NCBI GenBank assembly: GCA_030430845.1
Contig: JAUIKE010000008.1
Coordinates: 1-64,000, forward strand
DNA length: 64,000 nt
From: Bacteroidia bacterium
Lineage (GTDB): Bacteria; Bacteroidota; Bacteroidia; Chitinophagales; Saprospiraceae
Direction: 5' to 3'
Shown here: positions 42,212 through 50,677 of the stretch, one piece after another
Position numbering within the stretch: the first letter of the stretch is position 1
Layout of the letters: the number at the start of each line of letters is the position of its first letter
Program-made: the position numbers and the translations under genes
The notes under the pieces: model-generated
What the model was told of the DNA's origin: nothing
The model's input: the letters and a program-made list of their open reading frames with translations, nothing else
Database searches by the model: none

Positions 42212-43010
42212 ATTCCTTAACCAGCTTTTTTACAATCTGCTTGACCTGAGAAGAAAATTCTTTATTCAATATCCAGTTATAGTATTGACGATCATTAACC
42301 AGTGTTTCTGCTACCGGCTTTCCGTTATATTTACCGAAATTAAAGACCGGCACTCCGTTGTGGTCCATTTTCATACGCTGAGTAGCATCCAGGAAACGAT
42401 TATCATTCGTAAACTCATGAACGACCTGCATATCGTTTCTGACCGGCCTCGGCGTCACGTTCCCATCCTCATCAATAAAATCAACGTCCTCATACTTTTT
42501 CAATTGCCCTTTAAACACTTCTACGGTCGCTTTAACATCTGCCAGGGCATCGTGCGCATCTTCCATCTCCTGATCACAATAGAATTTCAAGGCAGCCCGT
42601 AAAGTGCGGGGTTCCATTTTATAAAAAATCCGCTGTACGTCAATGGTTCGTCGGTTGCTGATATCGAATTCGATCCCTACTCTGGCAAATTCTTCCATCA
42701 GGATCGGTATATCAAAACGATTGGAATTATAGCCGGCCAGGTCAGCATCCCCAATAAACTCATACAATTGATCGGCTACCTGTTGAAAAAGGGGTTTGTT
42801 GGCCACATCCTTAGGTTGAATACCATGCACACTCATCGCTTCCAAAGAAATAGGAATACCTGGATTAATAAGCATGGTCAATTCTTCAGGATCCCGGCCA
42901 TCGGCAAAATATTTGATGATGGCAATCTGAATGATCCGGTCCCTGATCACATTCAACCCGGTAGCTTCAATATCAAAAAAACAAAGGTCTCGGCTGAGTT
43001 TAAATTCCAT
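42189..43010 (-). CDS. DnaQ-like 3'-5' exonuclease with C-terminal KYNGK domain
   Basis: A 273-aa protein. Residues 1-180 form the DEDDh exonuclease: FFDIEATGLN (Exo I, Asp/Glu), YNSNRFDIPILMEE (Exo II) and HDALADVKATVEVF (Exo III, His/Asp). Residues about 205-265 (VFNFGKYNGKPVAE ... YYNWILNKEF) match the small domain often fused to such exonucleases in Bacteroidota. It likely trims 3' ends of DNA or RNA rather than acting as the replicative proofreader. It overlaps the MbnP-like gene by 14-23 bp, an unexpected partner for envelope proteins. Confidence 0.85.
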   Translation of the reverse strand: MEFKLSRDLCFFDIEATGLNVIRDRIIQIAIIKYFADGRDPEELTMLINPGIPISLEAMSVHGIQPKDVANKPLFQQVADQLYEFIGDADLAGYNSNRFDIPILMEEFARVGIEFDISNRRTIDVQRIFYKMEPRTLRAALKFYCDQEMEDAHDALADVKATVEVFKGQLKKYEDVDFIDEDGNVTPRPVRNDMQVVHEFTNDNRFLDATQRMKMDHNGVPVFNFGKYNGKPVAETLVNDRQYYNWILNKEFSSQVKQIVKKLVKEYEKNERE

Positions 43011-43035
43011 ATTTTATTTGTTCGTTGTTCATTGT

Positions 43036-44091
43036 TCATTGTTCAAAAACTTCCTTGAGGCCCTCTGAGTACCAACTCCCCATACTGCCATCTTCCTTTC
43101 CATAGATGAGGTACGCCTCTACCCCTTGCAGTTCTTGTATCCATTTGATAGAGGCTGTCGCACCTTTCACCATACAAGCGGTTGCCAGCGCATCCGCGTA
43201 CATGCAGTTATCGGCGATGATGGTTGCACTAAGGAGCGTATTTCTTTCGGGAAAGCCCTTCTTAGGATTAATAGTATGGCTATATTTTACCCCATTTATC
43301 TCATAAAAGTTTCGATAATTCCCGGAAGTTGCCATAGCCCGATTGTCCAGCGGGATAACGGCTACCAGATCTGTAAGCTTAGAGGTTTCGGAAGGTTGGT
43401 TGATGCCAATTGACCAAAATGCTCCTTTTGAATTCAGCCCTTTGGCCAGGACTTCTCCTCCGATATCGACCAGGTAATGTTTGACTCCTTTTTTTTCCAG
43501 CAAACGTCCGACGGCGTCTACCCCATACCCTTTTGCCAGGGCGCTGAAATCCAATTGAACCCCTGGCGAGGATTTTTTCAATACCACGCGATTTTCTTTT
43601 TTCACCAGCTCAATTTTATCAAAGCCTACAAAATTTCTGAGGGAATCAATTTTGCTGCTATCCACGCTCGTAACGGGTTTGCGTTCGCTGTATCCGAAGC
43701 CCCAATAATTGATCAGGGGCATAACCGTTGGGTCAAAATCTCCCTTTGAAAGCACAAATACTCTACCCGCAACATCGAGATTGGTCAAAAAATGCTCTTT
43801 CCGTGTGCCCTCACGAGCGAAGACGAGACTATCCTCCGCAGCATTAAATGTAGAAATAACTGAATTAGGAATGTAAGTTGACACCTCCTGGTTCAAATCT
43901 GCCAAAAGGGAGTCAATAATGGCTTTATAATTGTTCTCTTGCGTATTCTGATAGGTCACTTTGTAATAAGTCCCCATCGTTTCACCCTGTATTGTCAAAT
44001 AAGCCGCCTCTGTATTTTGATTACTAGATTGACAGGAAAACAAAGCGAAAGTGAGGCCTAACAGAGATAAGAGGCTGTAATTCAGCTGCAT
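43036..44091 (-). CDS. apbE: FAD:protein FMN transferase, lipoprotein
   Basis: Attaches FMN covalently to Thr/Ser of partner flavoproteins in the periplasm. 351 aa, lipobox LFSC. Typical motifs: GETMGTYYKVTY, DLNQEVSTY, the DFSALAKGYGVDAVGRLLE segment, LVDIGGEVLAKG and KYSHTINPKKGFP, with the Mg-binding DNCMYADALATACM. It starts right after the DoxX stop and is followed by the exonuclease and the MbnP/MauG set. No obvious FMN acceptor is encoded in the window. Confidence 0.93.
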   Translation of the reverse strand: MQLNYSLLSLLGLTFALFSCQSSNQNTEAAYLTIQGETMGTYYKVTYQNTQENNYKAIIDSLLADLNQEVSTYIPNSVISTFNAAEDSLVFAREGTRKEHFLTNLDVAGRVFVLSKGDFDPTVMPLINYWGFGYSERKPVTSVDSSKIDSLRNFVGFDKIELVKKENRVVLKKSSPGVQLDFSALAKGYGVDAVGRLLEKKGVKHYLVDIGGEVLAKGLNSKGAFWSIGINQPSETSKLTDLVAVIPLDNRAMATSGNYRNFYEINGVKYSHTINPKKGFPERNTLLSATIIADNCMYADALATACMVKGATASIKWIQELQGVEAYLIYGKEDGSMGSWYSEGLKEVFEQ

Positions 44092-44487
44092 TTATCTTCT
44101 CTTTTTGATTAAGGCATCAATGGAATAAGCGCCCGCTCCTGAGAATAACAAGGCCACAAAAACAAATAGAAACATCAAGCCTTTTTCGATCTGTCCAAAG
44201 GAATCACCTGCATGGCGAACAAAAACAGCGACCACCATAGCGATGATCAAAGGGATAACGGCCAGCCTGGTTAATAGCCCTAAAGCGACCAATATACTAC
44301 ACAAAAATTCGGCGAAAACAACTAAGGCCAATGAAGCCACCGGCCCGATACCGAATGGATCAAAAAAAGAGATTTCCTCTCCGGAGAAAAGTCTGTTCAG
44401 CTTGCCCCAGCCATGGCCGTATGCCATAGAGGCGCCAAAACTAAGCCTTATCAATAACAGTGCAATGTCGGTATTTCTTGAATTCAT
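44092..44487 (-). CDS. DoxX family membrane protein
   Basis: A 131-aa four-helix membrane protein from ATG 44487. The family opening (ALLLIRLSFGASMAYGHGWGKL) and FAEFLCSILVALGLLTRLAVIPL are clear. DoxX-like proteins are linked to quinone or thiosulfate oxidation in archaea, but most bacterial members have no known substrate. Its stop abuts the apbE start (1 bp), so they form one transcription unit. Confidence 0.85.
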   Translation of the reverse strand: MNSRNTDIALLLIRLSFGASMAYGHGWGKLNRLFSGEEISFFDPFGIGPVASLALVVFAEFLCSILVALGLLTRLAVIPLIIAMVVAVFVRHAGDSFGQIEKGLMFLFVFVALLFSGAGAYSIDALIKKRR

Positions 44488-44623
44488 AAACGATTTTACT
44501 TTTTCTGAACTCGTCAAAGGTAAAGAAAATTTGGCGATTGGCTAAAGTTTTGTCAATTTACGCCCTGTTTGTAAAAAGGGAGAATACAGCTAAAAATATC
44601 CCTTACAATTCAACAAAATTGGC

Positions 44624-46237
44624 ATGAGTGAGACAAAAATGCTTTCTCCGGATCAGGCTCCATCTTCAACAACATTCCTATGGTTGATTGGGTTGTTGGT
44701 TGTCTTTGGTTTATTTTTGCTGATGGGAATTCAGCCTCTCTTTCTGGAAGAGCCCCGGCGAAGCTTTATCGCCATCGAAATGCTGTCCAACAACAATTGG
44801 TGGGTGCCTACTCAGCTGGGGCAATTGTACTACAACAAACCGCCGGTTTTCAATTGGGTGCTCATCGCCAGCGCTTCTGTTTTCGGAGGTTTTAGTGAAT
44901 GGGCAATGCGCTTACCAACCGTATTGTCCACCATCGGTATCGCCGGCTTGCTCGTTTTTATGGGAAAACGGCATTGGAGTGTAGAAAAAGGGTTAGAAAC
45001 AGGATTGTTGAGCATTACCTCTGCCGGTATCTTTTTTTACTTCTCTACCCTGGCGGAGATCGACTTGTTTTATTCTTTGATCACTCTGGGAGTATTTTTC
45101 GCCATTTTCCACTTTGATCAAATCAAAAAACCTTTTGCACTTTTTTTGACGGTATATTTCCTCACGGCGGTCGGTTTTCTGACCAAGGCGCTTCCTTCCC
45201 TGGCATTTACAGCCATATCATTACTGACTTATTTCATTTATACCCGACAATTTAAGCGGCTTTTTTCCCTGGCTCACTTTGCCGGGATCGGCCTGTTTTT
45301 TTTATTATCGGCAGGGTATTATTTTAAGTATGCTCAATTTGAAGATCCCACTCCATTCCTAACCAGATTATGGGGTGAATCCAGCAATCGGACGGTAGCC
45401 GGCAGTGGCCTGGGGCAATTTTTGAACCACCTCTGGCAATTTCCACTTAATACGTTGGTAGATCTGCTCCCCGGAGGCGTTCTCATCGTTTTTTTATTTG
45501 GAAAAAGATTTAAAACACTGCTGGAAAGCAATGATTTTGTAAAATATTGTTTCTGGATAGCCATTGTCAATTTTGCTCTTTACTGGATCTCACCGGGCAG
45601 TCGCCAACGATATATTTATATGTTGTATCCATTATTTATGGTGGTGCTTGTTCAAGCCTATTACCTTACAAACGACTGGAGGCACTGGGCGAATCGCTTT
45701 TTTCGGGTTTTCCTGCTGGTGCTTTGCGGCTTATTAGCAGCAGGCTGTGTGGCGCTGAACTTTATTCCCGACCTCAACTTTTTGCCTTATCGTTTGATGC
45801 TATCGATAGGTGGCGTACTGGCTTGTGGAGTTGTTTTCTTTTTCTTTTTTCGAAAAAAAATCCGGCCGCTGGCCACCTTGATATTGGCTACAGCCCTTGT
45901 CCGTATCGTTTTTGATCTGGCCATCCTCCCGCAGCGGGCCCATGACAGCGGCGCTCAAAAAGCAAAAGATATTGCTGTCCAGATTGACGAACTAGTCCAA
46001 GACGAGCCGCTATACCTTTATTGGCCTCATCAAACGACCATTATCAATGAATATGATATTTCTTTTATTACGGTCTACTATCTGGATGTTTTGAGAGATA
46101 CACCTTTATTATACCAGCCTGACCGCCAGGAAGAAGGGTTTTTTATTGCGAAAAAAGCCGATATAAGTGGAGAACATGAATTGGTGCTCGAATTTGAGCA
46201 GCGGGGGCATGCCTTTGGTTTGGTAAAGTTTAAATAA
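44624..46237 (+). CDS. ArnT/PMT-like glycosyltransferase (GT39/GT83 family)
   Basis: A 537-aa membrane protein with about 12 transmembrane helices. The first periplasmic loop carries LFLEEPRRSFIAIEM and LGQLYYNKPPVFNW, the acidic ExPR and Lys-Pro-Pro motifs of polyprenyl-phosphate sugar transferases such as ArnT. It should move a sugar from a lipid carrier to an envelope acceptor (lipid, protein or glycan), unspecified here. Divergent from doxX and convergent with terC across hairpin R7. Confidence 0.87.
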   Translation: MSETKMLSPDQAPSSTTFLWLIGLLVVFGLFLLMGIQPLFLEEPRRSFIAIEMLSNNNWWVPTQLGQLYYNKPPVFNWVLIASASVFGGFSEWAMRLPTVLSTIGIAGLLVFMGKRHWSVEKGLETGLLSITSAGIFFYFSTLAEIDLFYSLITLGVFFAIFHFDQIKKPFALFLTVYFLTAVGFLTKALPSLAFTAISLLTYFIYTRQFKRLFSLAHFAGIGLFFLLSAGYYFKYAQFEDPTPFLTRLWGESSNRTVAGSGLGQFLNHLWQFPLNTLVDLLPGGVLIVFLFGKRFKTLLESNDFVKYCFWIAIVNFALYWISPGSRQRYIYMLYPLFMVVLVQAYYLTNDWRHWANRFFRVFLLVLCGLLAAGCVALNFIPDLNFLPYRLMLSIGGVLACGVVFFFFFRKKIRPLATLILATALVRIVFDLAILPQRAHDSGAQKAKDIAVQIDELVQDEPLYLYWPHQTTIINEYDISFITVYYLDVLRDTPLLYQPDRQEEGFFIAKKADISGEHELVLEFEQRGHAFGLVKFK

Positions 46238-46263
46238 TGAGACACCCCTTAAAAAGAATGATG

Positions 46264-46305
46264 TGGGGCTGCTCATAACGACGAAGGAGTTATGAGTCAG
46301 CCCCA
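46264..46305. terminator. Hairpin between convergent genes (R7)
   Basis: Stem TGGGGCTG-TCATAAC / GTTATGA-CAGCCCCA with a GACGAAGGA loop; the outer GGGGCTG arms match R4 and R5. Probably serves as a bidirectional terminator for the glycosyltransferase and terC genes. Confidence 0.65.
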
Positions 46306-46313
46306 TTATTTGC

Positions 46314-47156
46314 CTACTTTTGTAGGATCCCTTCTTCCACCGCCTCTTCCTGATAACCGTGCAATTGAACTGGTTTTTTGCGTTTTCTGCGCAAGCGCAT
46401 ATTCAGGAATTCCACGAATAAAGAGAAAGCAATGGCAAAATACAGATAGCCCTTCGGAACAGTCCCTACCTCTGAACCAGCAATTTTCAGGTGCGCTAGA
46501 TGAGCGCCTTCAGCTATCAACATAAACCCGATCAGGATAAGGAAAGCCAGTCCCAGCATCTGAACCGTTGGGTGCTTGTTGACGAAATTACCTACCGGAT
46601 TAGCAAACAGCATCATGATCACAACAGATAAAACAACCGCCACAATCATGATTGCGAGTGCTCCTTCTACGCCATTGGTCATCCCTACGGCTGTTAGAAT
46701 GGAGTCAAAGGAAAATACAATATTGATCAGAGTTATCTGTAGGATTACATTGGTGAGCGTAGAATTTTTCTTCTTTTTCTCCTCCCCATGATGGGTGTCA
46801 TCTTCCAGTTTATGGTGAATCTCTGTGGTACTTTTGTATAACAGAAAAACGCCCCCCAGGATCAGGATGATGCTCTGCCCCGAGAATCCGGCCGTGACCC
46901 AGCTTCGGTTGATTTCAAACCAGGGCTCTTCCATCGCCACTAAAATGGAAACACCGAACAATAAAACAATCCGGAGGATCATGGCCAGGATCAGGCCAAT
47001 ATTAGTTGCTTTCGGGCGTTCGCTTTCGGGCAGCTTATTGGCACTAATGGATATGAAAATAATGTTGTCGATACCCAATACGATTTCGAGGAAGGTAAGC
47101 GTCAGCAAACTCATCCATACTTCCGCACTGGCCAAATTAGGCATAATAAACTCCAT
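46314..47156 (-). CDS. TerC family membrane protein
   Basis: A 280-aa membrane protein with about seven helices. EIVLGIDNIIFISISANKLPE and NIVFSFDSILTAVGMTNG carry the paired Asp-rich membrane motifs of TerC/Alx proteins, now linked to Mn export and metal loading of exported proteins; older names refer to tellurium resistance. A His/Asp-rich cytosolic loop (EDDTHHGEEKKKKN) sits in the middle. Single gene, divergent from the 161-aa protein gene. Confidence 0.9.
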   Translation of the reverse strand: MEFIMPNLASAEVWMSLLTLTFLEIVLGIDNIIFISISANKLPESERPKATNIGLILAMILRIVLLFGVSILVAMEEPWFEINRSWVTAGFSGQSIILILGGVFLLYKSTTEIHHKLEDDTHHGEEKKKKNSTLTNVILQITLINIVFSFDSILTAVGMTNGVEGALAIMIVAVVLSVVIMMLFANPVGNFVNKHPTVQMLGLAFLILIGFMLIAEGAHLAHLKIAGSEVGTVPKGYLYFAIAFSLFVEFLNMRLRRKRKKPVQLHGYQEEAVEEGILQK

Positions 47157-47213
47157 AATGAGGTAGGTTTTATATTTTTATTGGCAATTTTAATCATTTT
47201 AACTTACTGAACC

Positions 47214-47286
47214 AATAACTTTGCAAGCAAAGTTATTTTCTTTGAGTTGGATGTAAACGGCCGTGGCCGTTTACATCCAACTCAAA
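47214..47286. repeat. Two hairpins, one a perfect 22-bp-arm palindrome
   Basis: AATAACTTTG / CAAAGTTATT (47214-47237, CAAG loop), then a perfect palindrome with arms 47241-47262 and 47265-47286 (starting TTTGAGTTGGATGTAAACGG) separated by only 2 nt. It lies 13 bp before the start of the 161-aa protein gene, hence probably inside its 5' UTR or promoter. Confidence 0.8.
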
Positions 47287-47299
47287 TTTTTATTAGCAC

Positions 47300-47785
47300 A
47301 TGAAGTACCGCGTCCTAAACATAGAAGAACTCCAGGAACTGGAACAAGAATTCATCACCTTTCTATCGGCTCAGTCCATCACCAGCGATGTCTGGGAAGA
47401 GATGAAAGAAAAGCAAGCCGAACGGGCCAACTTACTGATCGAGCAGTTCAGTGATCTCGTATTCGAAAAAGTCATTGCCAATATCGAATACCTCGAACAG
47501 AAAAGTAAGCGGGAGATCCGGCTGTTCCATTGCATGCCCGAAAAGATCAAGATGCTGGGATTGGTCATCCAGGGAGAAACCCAACTGGATTTCACCCAAA
47601 ACATGAGCCCGGAGCAAATGATGCAGCAAATGCAACTATCAGGTGCCGGCCTGAAAATGTACCAGGGGGAGAGAGCTTATAAAAAACAACGCGAGATCGA
47701 GTTGTTTGAGTTAATGGAAGAGGGAGCCTTGATTTCCAAAGATGGAGCCTTGTATAAAACGCTGCAAAGTCTGACCGCCAAATGA
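47300..47785 (+). CDS. Uncharacterised protein, resembles DUF6495
   Basis: A 161-aa acidic soluble protein. It opens MKYRVLNIEELQELEQEFI and continues with LIEQFSDLVFEKVIANIEYLEQKS, a pattern I recall from the Bacteroidota-only DUF6495 group; the assignment is from memory. No catalytic motif is visible. It is convergent with trmD, the two stops being 14 bp apart, and its 5' region carries the perfect palindrome described before. Confidence 0.7.
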   Translation: MKYRVLNIEELQELEQEFITFLSAQSITSDVWEEMKEKQAERANLLIEQFSDLVFEKVIANIEYLEQKSKREIRLFHCMPEKIKMLGLVIQGETQLDFTQNMSPEQMMQQMQLSGAGLKMYQGERAYKKQREIELFELMEEGALISKDGALYKTLQSLTAK

Positions 47786-47799
47786 TGCGAGGCCGCACC

Positions 47800-48483
47800 T
47801 TATTCGTCCTCCAATAAATCCGGTCTTCTTTCCTGGGTACGCTTCAATGCCTGCTCATACCGCCACTCTTCTATCTTCGGGAAATTCCCCGATAGCAGAA
47901 GTTCGGGTACCTTCCAGCCCCGGTACTCAGCCGGGCGGGTGTATACGGGTGGAGCCAGCAGATTATCCTGAAAGGAATCGGTCAGTGCAGAGGTTTCGTC
48001 TCCTAATACGCCGGGGATTAATCGGCCGATGGCATCCACCAGAATCGCAGCCGGTAATTCGCCTCCTGATAAGACGTAGTCTCCCACAGAGATCTCACGC
48101 GTTATGAAATGCTCGCGGATACGCTCGTCAATCCCTTTGTAATGCCCGCAAAGGATCAGGAGGTTGTTTTTCAAAGATAATTGGTTGGCAATGGATTGCT
48201 GGAAGCGCTCCCCGTCGGGCGTCATGTAGATGATTTCGTCGTAGGTTCTTTCCTTTTGCAGGTCCTCCATGCAGCTGACGACCGGTTCCAACATCATCAC
48301 CATGCCGGCCCCTCCTCCGTATTGGTAATCATCCACTTGCTGATGCTTACCCAATCCGTATTTTCTTAAATCATGCACCACAACTTCCAGCAGGCCCTTG
48401 TCCGCCGCTCTTTTGAGAATGGAATGCTGAAAAGGGCTTTCGAGCAATTCAGGTAAAACAGAAATTATATCAATTCTAATCAT
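47800..48483 (-). CDS. trmD: tRNA (guanine37-N1)-methyltransferase
   Basis: Methylates G37 of tRNAs reading CNN codons, using S-adenosylmethionine bound in a trefoil knot. 227 aa, typical. [25 protein letters not shown] and [14 protein letters not shown] (knot and active-site Asp) are intact. Normally trmD sits with rpsP, rimM and rplS; here it is alone, with a long perfect palindrome upstream. Confidence 0.96.
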   Translation of the reverse strand: MIRIDIISVLPELLESPFQHSILKRAADKGLLEVVVHDLRKYGLGKHQQVDDYQYGGGAGMVMMLEPVVSCMEDLQKERTYDEIIYMTPDGERFQQSIANQLSLKNNLLILCGHYKGIDERIREHFITREISVGDYVLSGGELPAAILVDAIGRLIPGVLGDETSALTDSFQDNLLAPPVYTRPAEYRGWKVPELLLSGNFPKIEEWRYEQALKRTQERRPDLLEDE

Positions 48484-48520
48484 ATTAACATCTTCAATGT
48501 TCGGCCTAATAGTCCTACAT

Positions 48521-48582
48521 AAGAAAATATTTGAAGGAACCGGGCCGCCGGATGGCGGCCCGGTTCCTTCAAATATTTTCTT
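48521..48582. repeat. Perfect palindrome, 29-bp arms, 4-nt loop
   Basis: Arms 48521-48549 (AAGAAAATATTTGAAGGAAC and onward to GGGCCGCC) and 48554-48582 are fully complementary around GGAT. It is not a member of the other repeat families. It lies between the divergent trmD and the 95-aa protein gene, 38 bp from the trmD start. Confidence 0.85.
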
Positions 48583-48679
48583 CCATAAACTGTGCCCTTG
48601 TTAAAAAACCTTAAAGTTCGCTAATTCAATTGACTAGCGCTGTAAAAGAACGTAATTTTAGAAAAAATCACCCGATATC

Positions 48680-48967
48680 ATGAAAGGAAATCTGAAAAAA
48701 GCAGTCATCATGCTGATGTCCCTCGGTTTTGTATTAGGCATTGCAATAGGGAAAATCCAGGATGACGTCAAACACCGACACAGTACACGACATCATCAAT
48801 CTATCATCTTCCATTCACCTTCCGTACAAGTGCATACTTCCGGCTTGCAAAATGAAATTCAGCTGAGAATTGAAGAAAAACTCCGCAGAGTGGAGGAATT
48901 GCAGCAAAGAGCTCATGAAAAAGCGGAGAGAGCGGAGAAGTTGAAGTTGAGGTTTAAATGTCAATGA
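48680..48967 (+). CDS. Small membrane-anchored coiled-coil protein
   Basis: A 95-aa protein: an N-terminal hydrophobic segment (AVIMLMSLGFVLGIAIG), a His-rich linker (KHRHSTRHHQS) and a charged coiled coil (IEEKLRRVEELQQRAHEKAERAEKLKLR). It is not recognised as a known family. Composition and a clean ATG 48680 support a real gene. It converges with the FKBP gene across R8. The His-rich stretch could bind metal, but that is only a guess. Confidence 0.6.
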   Translation: MKGNLKKAVIMLMSLGFVLGIAIGKIQDDVKHRHSTRHHQSIIFHSPSVQVHTSGLQNEIQLRIEEKLRRVEELQQRAHEKAERAEKLKLRFKCQ

Positions 48968-49051
48968 TTTTTTTAGGAGGTCCCCAAATAGGCACCTCCT
49001 AAAAAAATCTATAGGGCGTTTCATCCGCCTATGGCGAATGAAACGTCCTAT
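48966..49051. repeat. Composite palindrome (R8)
   Basis: Module: GATTTTTTTAGGAGGT / ACCTCCTAAAAAAATC (48966-49009), then ATAGGGCGTTTCAT / ATGAAACGTCCTAT (49011-49051). The AGGAGG base is as in R2, R6 and R9; the second module corresponds to the GGGGCTGTCTCAT module elsewhere. It separates convergent genes and probably ends both transcripts. Confidence 0.75.
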
Positions 49052-49054
49052 TTT

Positions 49055-49726
49055 TTACTCAATCCCTAAGAGTTCAACTGTAAAGATCAATGTTTCGTAA
49101 GGGCCGATGGGGCCGCCCTGTCCGGTTCCTCTGGCACCGTATGCCAGATCATAAGGCAGGTAGACTTTCCATTTTGAGCCAACCGGCATCAGCTTCAGGG
49201 CTTCTGTCCAGCCCGGAATCACCTGGGTAACGCCGAATGTAACAGGTTCTCCCCTCTTGTAGGAACTATCAAAAACTGTACCGTCCAATAAGGAACCTTC
49301 ATAATGTACATTCACACGGCTGGTATCTGTAGGGATAGCGCCCTCCCCTTTGGTCAGCACCTCATATTGTAATCCGGTTGGAGTGGTCGTAACTTCTTCC
49401 CGCTTGCCGTTTTCAGCCAGGAATTGTTCGCCTTTCTCAATAATCGGAGCGAACTGCTTTTCACTTTCCTTCTGCGCATATTGTTGAATGATGGAATTGG
49501 CCTGATTCGGATCTATTTTTAGAGGCTTGTCATTTAAAACATCCTCAATAGCCTTAGAAAAAGTGTCAATTTCAATACCTGAAAAACCTTGCGACTGAAT
49601 ACTCTTCGCAATCAACACCCCTAAGCTATAACTAACTGAATCCATAAAAGTGGTATTTTGGGCGGATAGCCCTGTGATTAAAATGAGTTGAATAATAACA
49701 AGTGATCGGATAATTCTCTTTAGCAT
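49055..49726 (-). CDS. FKBP-type peptidyl-prolyl isomerase (Mip/FkpA-like)
   Basis: Cis-trans isomerase of Xaa-Pro bonds in the periplasm. 223 aa with signal peptide (ending GLSAQ), an N-terminal helical dimerisation region (about 25-110) and a C-terminal FKBP domain (about 125-223) with VNVHYEGSLLDGTVFDSSY, VIPGWTEALKLMPVGSKWKVYLPYDLAYG and IFTVELLGI. The active-site aromatic and Asp residues are kept. Single gene; its upstream region contains composite element R9. Confidence 0.93.
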   Translation of the reverse strand: MLKRIIRSLVIIQLILITGLSAQNTTFMDSVSYSLGVLIAKSIQSQGFSGIEIDTFSKAIEDVLNDKPLKIDPNQANSIIQQYAQKESEKQFAPIIEKGEQFLAENGKREEVTTTPTGLQYEVLTKGEGAIPTDTSRVNVHYEGSLLDGTVFDSSYKRGEPVTFGVTQVIPGWTEALKLMPVGSKWKVYLPYDLAYGARGTGQGGPIGPYETLIFTVELLGIE

Positions 49727-49751
49727 GGTCGAATGATTCTAAATGATAATA

Positions 49752-49917
49752 AGGTGGGGTTGTGTAAATACTCGTTCCTCGTTTTTACCCACCCCCGAAA
49801 ATTTTGTTTAGGAGGTTGTTTTAAGAAAAAAACGAAGTTTTTTTCTTAAAACAACCTCCTAAAAGAATATTATTGGTTGGGGAAAAAGGCCGAAGGACTT
49901 TTTACACAACCCCACCT
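49752..49917. repeat. Complete composite palindrome (R9)
   Basis: Outer arms AGGTGGGGTTGTGT (49752-49765) and ACACAACCCCACCT (49904-49917) are perfect. Inside are three hairpins; the central stem starts TTTAGGAGGTTGTTTTAAG and is closed by CTTAAAACAACCTCCTAAA around CGAAG, followed by AGAATATTATTGG. The left and right hairpins are diverged inverted copies of each other. It lies between the divergent FKBP and thioredoxin genes, unlike most copies. Confidence 0.85.
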
Positions 49918-50060
49918 CATGTAAACAATATTCGCGCAAAGGTCGCATTTCTATGCCAAATAACAAAATGTCTGTACAAACACTGTTTTTCGTTAAAAAT
50001 ATTTTAAATTATTAGATATTTAAGCCGTCAAATAGACTAAGCCGTTATTTTACAAGAAAC

Positions 50061-50095
50061 GAAGTTGTTTATAGTTATCTGCTGTAAACAACTTC
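50061..50095. repeat. GAAGTTGTTT inverted repeat
   Basis: Arms GAAGTTGTTT and AAACAACTTC around ATAGTTATCTGCTGT. It shares its arms and the AGTTATC start of the loop with 38001-38068. It ends 14 bp before the thioredoxin-like start, so it probably lies in that gene's leader. Confidence 0.6.
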
Positions 50096-50109
50096 AAAAA
50101 ATAAAAGAC

Positions 50110-50646
50110 ATGAAGAAGACCCTGATAAGCGGACTGCTAATCCTGGCTGCAATAAGTTTTTTTGCTTTCAAAGCACCTGCTCCTCCGGCAGTCGAAGAAG
50201 CTATTAATTGGATGAGCTGGGAAGAGGCCATCGAAGCCAGTAATAAAAATCCAAAGAAAATATTTATAGATATGTACACTGACTGGTGCGGTTGGTGTAA
50301 AAAAATGGACGCCTCGACCTTCAAGGACCCGGAAGTCGTTAAATATATGAGTGAAAACTTTTATGCCGTCAAGTTTGATGCCGAACAAAAAGAAGATGTG
50401 GTCTATGACGGACATACTTTCAAATTTGTAGCCAGTGGCCGCCGGGGTTATCATCAATTAGCCGCCTCTCTGCTTGACGGGCGCCTGGGGTATCCATCCT
50501 TTGTCTATATGGATGAAGAACAAAGAAGAATTACCATTTCTCCAGGTTTTAAAGAGACGGATCGTATGTTAAAAGAGTTGAAATTTATTGGAGGAGATCA
50601 TTATAAGACGACTGATTTTCAGTCGTATGTAAACGATTCAAAATAA
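50110..50646 (+). CDS. Exported thioredoxin-fold protein (DsbD-gamma/TlpA-like)
   Basis: A 178-aa protein from ATG 50110 with a signal peptide (ISFFAFKAPA) and a thioredoxin fold whose redox site is DWCGWCKKMDASTF, the form seen in DsbD C-terminal domains and related envelope thioredoxins. An insertion (FVASGRRGYHQLAASLLDGR) precedes the cis-Pro motif GYPSFVYMDE. The frame is open to an upstream TTG, but that lies in the inverted repeat. Likely reduces periplasmic disulfides; partner unknown. Confidence 0.85.
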   Translation: MKKTLISGLLILAAISFFAFKAPAPPAVEEAINWMSWEEAIEASNKNPKKIFIDMYTDWCGWCKKMDASTFKDPEVVKYMSENFYAVKFDAEQKEDVVYDGHTFKFVASGRRGYHQLAASLLDGRLGYPSFVYMDEEQRRITISPGFKETDRMLKELKFIGGDHYKTTDFQSYVNDSK

Positions 50647-50677
50647 CAAAAGCGGCCTCCGGGCCGCTTTTGTTATT
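50642..50677. terminator. Bidirectional terminator
   Basis: Perfect stem AATAACAAAAGCGGCC / GGCCGCTTTTGTTATT with a TCCG loop. It overlaps the stop codon of the thioredoxin gene and touches that of the convergent coiled-coil gene, so it ends both. Confidence 0.88.
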
